DNA from: Cylindrodendrum hubeiense
Taxonomy: Eukaryota > Ascomycota > Sordariomycetes > Hypocreales > Nectriaceae
DNA length: 47,696 bases
Direction: 5' to 3'
Assembly (NCBI GenBank): GCA_014621425.1
Contig: JAANBB010000322.1
Coordinates: forward strand, 1 to 47,696
In this document: positions 41,686 through 47,696 of the stretch, piece by piece
How positions within the stretch are numbered: the first letter of the stretch is position 1
How the letters are laid out: the number at the start of each line of letters is the position of its first letter
The notes under the pieces: generated by a model
Told to the model about the DNA's origin: nothing
The model's database searches: none
What the model saw: only the letters and a program-made list of their open reading frames with translations
Position numbers and translations under genes: made by a program

Positions 41686-42276
41686 TTTCTTGCTGAATGT
41701 TTCTCCACTGAGACTCCTGAGTCTTACCTTGTGGGCGCTCGAGAAGGAGTTAAGAACGAAGCAAAGTCGGGGATGCCGCTGAGCGCATTATAGCATGAAG
41801 GATGGAATCGCCTGGGCAAGTGGAAATTCTAGGCCCTCTTGGCACTGCTGTCGTCATTCTTTATTGGCCGAATTGAATATGCTTAAAATGTCGAATTGCT
41901 TGGCGGTGAGATTCTCCCAGCAGAATACGAGAAATCCTGCCCAAGATTGGATGGGGATTGGGCAATGAGAACAAGGTGGATTCTCCTCAAGATCCCTGCT
42001 ATGAAGGATCGAGCGGGTCAATTTTCACCAAGGCTGACACGTAATAAGGCACACTTCCTCGTCGGTGCTGTGCCGCTCGTTGCCATCATTTTCTGCTCTG
42101 GGTCGTCCAGGATCACATCCTTGCATCTAAGCAAGGGAGGCCTCGATGCGGACCTTGGTGGTGAGCGGCAGTCAAGCATCGAAGTTATTGGCTGACGGTC
42201 TTCCATCCAGACCCAAGCGCCTAAATAACCGCGCCTTGATCGTATACACCTAATTAGTACGGGAGGAAGTCGAAGT
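41686..42276. other. Intergenic region, nothing recognised
   Basis: 591 bp upstream of the PPxY gene and downstream of the Zn2Cys6 gene. An open frame at 41896-42195 (+) has no domain. Confidence 0.4.
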
Positions 42277-44062
42277 TTACTCTTTCTGCGGCATATTAGC
42301 GTTGAAAATACGCCAACACAGATTAATATGGGAATAAAACTCACCAAATTGGGACCAGACATCCTCTTCAGAGCCATCCACAAATTGTAGCCAAATTTGC
42401 TCTAAAAGAGCCAACGTTTTCACTAGATGTGGAGTTTTCATCCACTGCCCTATATCCTTCAATGCAGATCTGACACTCTCTCTAGCAGGACCAATTGCGC
42501 AAAGTCCAGCAGTAAATAATGGGCTGACAAGTAGAACTCTAGGAGACAATCCCGATGAAAGGTTCATGTTCTTTGAGCACTGTATTATCTGCTCGACGCA
42601 AAACTGTGGTTCTGGGGATGAAGAGTAGAGTCCTTGGACTCCACAATAAAGATGTAAAAGAGCAGTGTATAGAAATCCAGCATTGCTCAAGGCGTAATCC
42701 TGTATCTCGTTTGCGGAGAGGGCGAGGATTTGCGGGCTGAGAGAAAGATTCTCAACTGCGTCACGTTGCAACCTGAAATGAATCTCCCGTATTAACGCGT
42801 CGGATTCGGCAGCAATGTCGTTCTCTGAGAGTATTGAGTGCCGTTTGCTAGGCCCAGCTCGACGGCGGCGCTCCTTGACCAGAGCGCCGACCTCCCTGAA
42901 GAGATCTGGGAGGTCAGACATGACGCCACCGAATACATCAAAGTACAAAGGTGCATTTGAAAGGCAATTAACCTCAAGTTGGCCACTGAGCAGCCCAGCT
43001 GGAGTTAGAGCTGCCAATGCTTCGGCGTTGTTGTACCAACTGGACAGGAACTCCATTGTAGAACCACAAGAACAGCTACCAATTGGCTCATTTCGAAAGT
43101 GAGTCGACTGAAGAATGGATCTTGCATGATTTAGATGGACTCGCCAGGAGGGCTTTCCACCATAAATCTGGGCCTGACAGAGGGTTCTGGCGGTCGCCAA
43201 TGAAACAACTCTTGCTATTGGGTCGCGGCTTTCCAGTTGGCGATCAAGGTGTCGGATGCTATTCTGTTGTAGGGTATCGTACACATTTTCTGCGTTTCCA
43301 GATAGCCCACCGATAGCTTTTAGATGGATGGACGCGAAAGCCATGATGGCATAGAGCAGACACGGCTGCTGGAGAGACAGCGGCACTAAGAAGCGACATA
43401 TCTCGGTTCTCGCGTAGGTGCTTGGGACTGTCAGTCGTATCGTTTCCGTGAGATAGAATTGTAGTAAATAGCGGACCATTGGTGGGAGAAGGGAGGTCTG
43501 GTCCATTGGCCGTGGAACAGAGACAGTGACGGCATCAGACATGCGCAATGCATTAAGGTCCGTATCTCCAGCCGAGCCAGGGCCTGGGCGATAGTCAACG
43601 TAGATGACTTCTGACCCCAATGTGAAGTCTGTTGTCGTTTTCTCCGAAGGCCCGATCAGGGTTGTTTCAGGAATATTGTTCGAGTTTCTTAGAGGGGTCG
43701 TATTGTTGGATAAATTATCCGTTGTTGTATGAGAAGGGTTGGCTAAGGAATAGACAAACCCATTGCCACCCCCAGCATCATCTTCACACGAAGTCAGCGA
43801 TGAGCAATTGGCGCAAGCTATAAAACGTACTGAGTCTTTCAACATTTTCAAGGCATTTGCCAAACGGCGACTTGTGAAAAGGTCTCCCACCCCAGTTCAA
43901 CTTGATCTCGTATTTGCAGGGACTTCCAGCTGCGACGCATCTTCCACAGCTCGGCTTTTCCTGATGGCACTTCTGGCGCCGCCGTCTGCAGCGAACACAG
44001 CCGGCCCGGGATCGGGTGTGTTTTCGCGGGGCCTCATCTTGCGGCGTGGACGGCGCACTCAT
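42277..44062 (-). CDS. Zn2Cys6 transcription factor
   Basis: Two exons, 43831-44062 and 42277-43781, with a 49-nt intron (GTACGT donor, GCTGAC branch, GAAG acceptor, phase 1), give 578 residues. The zinc cluster AGCVRCRRRRQKCHQEKPSC continues GRCVAAGSPC, with spacing C-x2-C-x6-C-x6-C-x2-C-x6-C, near the N-terminus. It is followed by LNWGGRPFHKSPFGKCL, a conserved stretch of a subgroup of fungal regulators related to the UPC2/acriflavine-sensitivity type. The C-terminal part is a fungal-specific TF domain (RYLLQFYLTETIRLTVPS; CLLYAIMAFASIHL). The P450 gene is its nearest neighbour, 390 bp upstream and on the same strand. Confidence 0.9.
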
Positions 44063-44452
44063 TTTACAGGGGCATGAAGCAGTCGCGGTTGGATGGGAGC
44101 TCAGTTGGAGAGGGAGGGTTTAATACAGGCGGTCCAGGATTTGAGTAGAGCTGCCCGATAAGGGCCTGAGGGGTAGTCTCGGCACTCCTGTTATCGCTCC
44201 TCCGATTACCCCAGACTAAACAGCTGCATATTTGCCACACTACGTGTAAACGAGCTTAGCGCCGCCAGAACCAACCCCGACGATCCGGACTTGGGCGGCA
44301 TGCATGTACCTGGCACAATCTAGATCATGAGGTCTCGAAGTAAAGGTCAAAATTACTTCATCTACTCTATGCTGTACAGAGGGTATAACTTTTACCCCGT
44401 CCAAGTGAGGGCGACCAAAAGCATGCCATTTCTCTATTGCACTGGAAACCAA
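44063..44452. other. Promoter region of the Zn2Cys6 gene
   Basis: 390 bp between the Zn2Cys6 start and the P450 stop; no gene supported. Confidence 0.4.
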
Positions 44453-46144
44453 TCATTCCCAGGCCACAAACTTTAGTAGGCATTTTTGATCCTTCGGCCT
44501 AGAAGTGAAGATCTGGTCATCCACGCTCATGTCAGCTGTCATGCTTTCCGCCGGCAATGTCCTGTACTTGGAGTATATGTCGCGCAAGAGAATCTTCATC
44601 TCAGCCGTTGCCAAACTATGATTTGTTAGTCAACAACTACATAGCGCTTCAAGCTTTCGTTACTTACTGTCGGCCAATGCAAGCCCGTCCGCCGTTTGAA
44701 AAGGCGAAAAACAGCCGGTTTCTCTCCGCCAGACCCTCCTCCTCCAACCATCGTTCTGGGTCAAAGGCTTCGGGATCTGGGAACGCCGTCTCGTCCATCC
44801 GATGCATTGAGTAAGGCTGGCAGCTGACTACTGTCCCTTCGGGGAGCCAATATCCATCAATATTCCTGCCCCCGACGGGAACACATCTAGGAAAACTCAT
44901 CGGGATAGATGGAAACCTTCTGAGCCCCTCCTTCACGACAGCTTCAAGGTAGGGAAGCTGCTCAAACGACACGCCCTGGTTCTCGTTGAACTCGGCTCGA
45001 AGACGCTCCTGGATCTTTTCATATCCTGGCTGTGATATTTGCCACATCAAAAAGCAGAGCGCATCGCCGGTAGTCTCAATTCCAGCAATCATGTGATCCA
45101 TGCATTCTGAAGCAATGTCAATAGGTCCCAGCCCGAATTTGCCCTCTTGCAGGCGGCTAACGAGTGTGAAATCAGCCACACCGCCCTTCTTGACCCCGTT
45201 GAGGACCAGTTTTTCAGAGAGGGGGGCGCCACTCGGCTTGCCAAAGATCCCTGAGTTAATAATCATGCCTAGGGCCGGGCTATAAAGTCCAAGGAGTCGC
45301 TCTGATAGATCCGTCCGTCAGCTGAGTGTAATCGCTTGAATCAAAGAGGCCGACTTACTCGCGAGGTTACCACCAAATGAGACCTCCCGCATAATGTCCT
45401 CATCTGATTGCTGAAGAATAGAATCACTGCCATGCGGATGGAACAAGTGATGAGTCACGCAGTCAAAAGCGTAGCAATGGAGATAAATCTACGTTGGGTC
45501 AGTCCTTTGCTTCCAATAAAACATACATAGTAGCCATACGTAGACATCCATCTCCTGATCGGGGAGCTCACTGCACTTCTTCATAAAGTTCTCCGATCGC
45601 TCTTGAAGGCCGTGTAGGGAACCTTCGCGCATGACATTGGAATTCGCGTAGCGATCTGCAATAATGCGTCTGCGCTTGCTGTGCTGTGGGCGCGTTAGAA
45701 AGGCTCTCTGGTTCCAAGTGAATCGACGCTCTTACATTTTCTTTGTCTTTGGTCGAGAACATTGTGCTGCTTCTGCGTCAGTCTACATTCTATTGTTACT
45801 AGAGGGCGGAGAAATTACCGGAGGCCGAATTCCGAGAAGAGGTGGTAAAAGTGTGACTTGTCGAAGCCGCTCCCCTTGGAAAGATAAATTTCCTTCATAG
45901 CTTCCAGAGATGAAAAGACGACCTCGTTGGGTGCAACTCGAACGACATTACCATATTGTTGGTGTAGTTTATGGACGTACTCCGTCCGTTTGCCACGTAG
46001 TTCATGATATTTGAGCTGCCATGATGTAAGTAGGCCCAGTCTCGGCCCAGGTAACGAGGCCAGTGGGGAGCGTAAACGTCTGGTAATGATGACGCATACG
46101 AGCAGGGTCGCTGCGACAACTAGAGGAATGGTCAACAGAGCCAT
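44453..46144 (-). CDS. Cytochrome P450 monooxygenase
   Basis: Six exons: 45819-46144, 45736-45772, 45540-45674, 45359-45488, 44668-45301 and 44453-44615; 474 residues. Introns are 46, 61, 51, 57 and 52 nt, all GT-AG. The N-terminal anchor TIPLVVAATLLVCVIITRRL is followed by the proline hinge LASLPGPRLG. Other marks are the C-helix (KENRRRIIADRYANSNVM), I-helix AGIETT, K-helix KEGLR, PERW, and heme motif FSNGGRACIG with ligand Cys417. All landmarks are intact, so an active ER-membrane monooxygenase is expected; the substrate is unknown. The 37-nt second exon is easily missed. No polyketide, peptide or terpene synthase is in the window. Confidence 0.92.
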
Positions 46145-47400
46145 GTTGGCACCCTTTTTCTTATTCGAAACTAGATTCTAACGGAATCTTAGTGTAGAGA
46201 TGGTGATCATCAAGGTCTTGTGGTACTGGAGGGCTTGACGGGCATACATATAGATCAAACTTAGTGCACAACATTTTCTCCACTGTGCCCCGGAATGGAA
46301 TCTGGAAAAGCCTCGCAACGCAATTGGACATGTAGGCTTCGGCAGTGGGGTCTTGTTGAAAATGATACAGATTTTGGCTGCCGAAATGCGAAATGCCGGG
46401 GAGAATCCACCAGTGATCCTCGACATGATGCTGCATCGCGCGGTATCTCAACGGCCAATCACACCAGCTGCGTTTGGATTCCAAGCCACGCCTTGTCCCA
46501 AAAGGGAATCTACAAGAGATGAGCCGGAGAGATCCGACGAGTGACGGAGCACAATCAGCCATTATGTAAGAGAACCAATCATAAGCCGCTAATAACACAA
46601 GCGCTACGCCTAGCTGGGAATCGTTATCGATCTGCTGACAGACAGCATCGCTGGCGTCCATTTCTCCGCCCGAATCTCTTACAACTTCCCAATGCTTCGA
46701 CAATTGACCAAGCGCCCTCTTCCCCGCAAAGGTCGCGCCCGGATACCTGGAGAGCATTGGGCGTGCCGGTAGGTAACACTAGCCCAGTCAGGCTTTCTCC
46801 TCTTGCTGGCCTTGTATTACGGTCACTGCCAAGGTCTGTCAAATGCGGGTGAGCCGTCTCGGCAAAAGCGGCAGGACAACGGTTGAAACGCCTTCCACTC
46901 TCATTGTACATCCTCGACGGAACCAGCTAGTGAGTGCCGTAATGTGCACACGAGATAACAATGTCCTGGGGTTGATTAGATGAGACGGCTGGCAAAAGAA
47001 TGGTTTGCTCCAACGTCATTGAGCTACAATGTGGTGATTTGTATTTCCTAGTCCCCTGAGTCCGGTATTCAGGATTACACTGCTCTAGATACGCTTTAAA
47101 TTAGCACTCCGCCGTGATTTCTTTCCATTTTGAGGCTCTGTAGCTGCAATATGCGTCACAACGTCTATTGCTGTCGACGTGAATAGAAACGAACGGGGTA
47201 CAAAGATCGGGGCTTAAGAGGATTACCGCATTGGATAAAGTAATGAGCGTGTGCAGCCTGTGTTCTGATCATTTGGCATTCTGAATGAACTAGCCTGATT
47301 ACTGAATATTATAAACAAAGCCCACATAGAGGGAATGTGATGGGTGTATATTAAAACAACGCAGCCTACAACGGCAGGGCAACATGTCATTCCAACAGTT
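46145..47400. other. P450 upstream region with an unassigned open frame
   Basis: A minus-strand open frame of 198 codons (46161-46757) ends 16 bp before the P450 start. I recognise no domain, and other frames here are open too, so coding status is doubtful. The rest (46758-47400) shows nothing definite. Confidence 0.35.
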
Positions 47401-47696
47401 TCACAACACCCTCGTGCACGCCTGTGTCTGGTCAGGAATACCCTCCGTCTCGACATCGGCGCCACGGTGGAGCAGTATTCGCATAACACCCTCGTGCCCA
47501 CCCCTGGCGGCCCATGACAGCGGTGTCCGGCCAAACTTATCCTTCACGTCGATGTCAGCGCCACTGTCCAGCAGTATTAGCACAACACCCTCGTGTCCGC
47601 CTTCAGCGGCCGACGACAGCGGTGTCCGGCCAAAAAAGTCCTTTGTCTCGATATCGGCGGCCCTGTCGAGCAGTATCCTCACAACATCCTCATGCC
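47401..47696 (-). CDS. Ankyrin-repeat protein, C-terminal end (5' end outside window)
   Basis: The minus-strand frame is open to the right edge and reads HEDVVRILLDRAADIE, then FGRTPLSSAAEGGHEGV, then FGRTPLSWAARGGHEGV: ankyrin units of 33 residues. The units are nearly identical DNA with a 99-bp period (compare 47520 and 47619), a sign of recent repeat amplification. The stop at 47401 comes in a contracted last unit: one base over, VHEGVVKLLE would follow. Such arrays are common on fungal NACHT/HET-type proteins, but the N-terminal domain is outside the window. Confidence 0.8.
   Translation of the reverse strand, partial: HEDVVRILLDRAADIETKDFFGRTPLSSAAEGGHEGVVLILLDSGADIDVKDKFGRTPLSWAARGGHEGVMRILLHRGADVETEGIPDQTQACTRVL

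Noticed and set aside
1..47696. tRNA, rRNA or CRISPR features
   Set aside because: No tRNA-like A/B boxes with fold, no rRNA stretches and no regular spacer-repeat arrays were seen by eye.

Overview
The window looks like a gene-dense piece of a filamentous ascomycete (Pezizomycotina) chromosome. It has short introns of about 46-110 nt with CTAAC/CTGAC-like branch sites, many Zn2Cys6 regulators, a HET-domain gene, DUF6536 and DUF7703 membrane proteins, several MFS carriers, a P450 and an isopenicillin-N-acyltransferase-like enzyme. There are no rRNA, tRNA, CRISPR or bacterial features. The species cannot be told from sequence alone. The region has an accessory, subtelomere-like flavour: decayed genes, a short inverted-repeat element, minisatellites and allorecognition-type genes.

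Left part (1-14239). A bZIP gene is cut by the left edge (minus strand). It is followed by a short-chain dehydrogenase with one frameshift, a DUF6536 membrane-protein gene with two probable lesions, and then a divergent pair of caspase-superfamily genes: a TPR-CHAT protein (minus) and a C14 caspase-like protein (plus). An approx. 296-bp element with perfect 33-bp terminal inverted repeats and TA ends sits in the promoter of the caspase gene. A DUF7703 membrane protein follows.

Middle part (14240-29395). A mostly empty 2.5-kb stretch ends in a relic of an allantoate-permease-type MFS gene. Next comes a compact locus: a penDE-like N-acyltransferase without the peroxisomal signal, a class I glutamine amidotransferase, and an intact Dal5-type MFS carrier. 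The carrier and amidotransferase share a 524-bp divergent promoter with five HGATAR (AreA-type) sites, so a nitrogen-controlled amide or N-acyl metabolism locus is plausible. An NmrA-like reductase and a Zn2Cys6 regulator share the next divergent promoter, which has a 4-copy short repeat. A 2OG-oxygenase-like protein and a second anion:cation-type MFS carrier follow.

Right part (29396-47696). A HET-domain protein is followed by a Zn2Cys6 regulator, a DAO-type FAD oxidoreductase and a DHA1-like MFS carrier. The oxidoreductase and carrier are divergent, and their shared promoter holds four copies of a roughly 45-bp core, each containing CCG-N8-CGG, a candidate Zn2Cys6-binding array. Then come a PPxY-bearing conserved protein, another Zn2Cys6 regulator, an intact six-exon P450, and the C-terminal end of an ankyrin-repeat protein cut by the right edge. 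Three genes need a GC-AG intron to read through, so simple GT-AG gene calling will break them. All exon joins below were worked out by eye from frame, splice signals and family resemblance.
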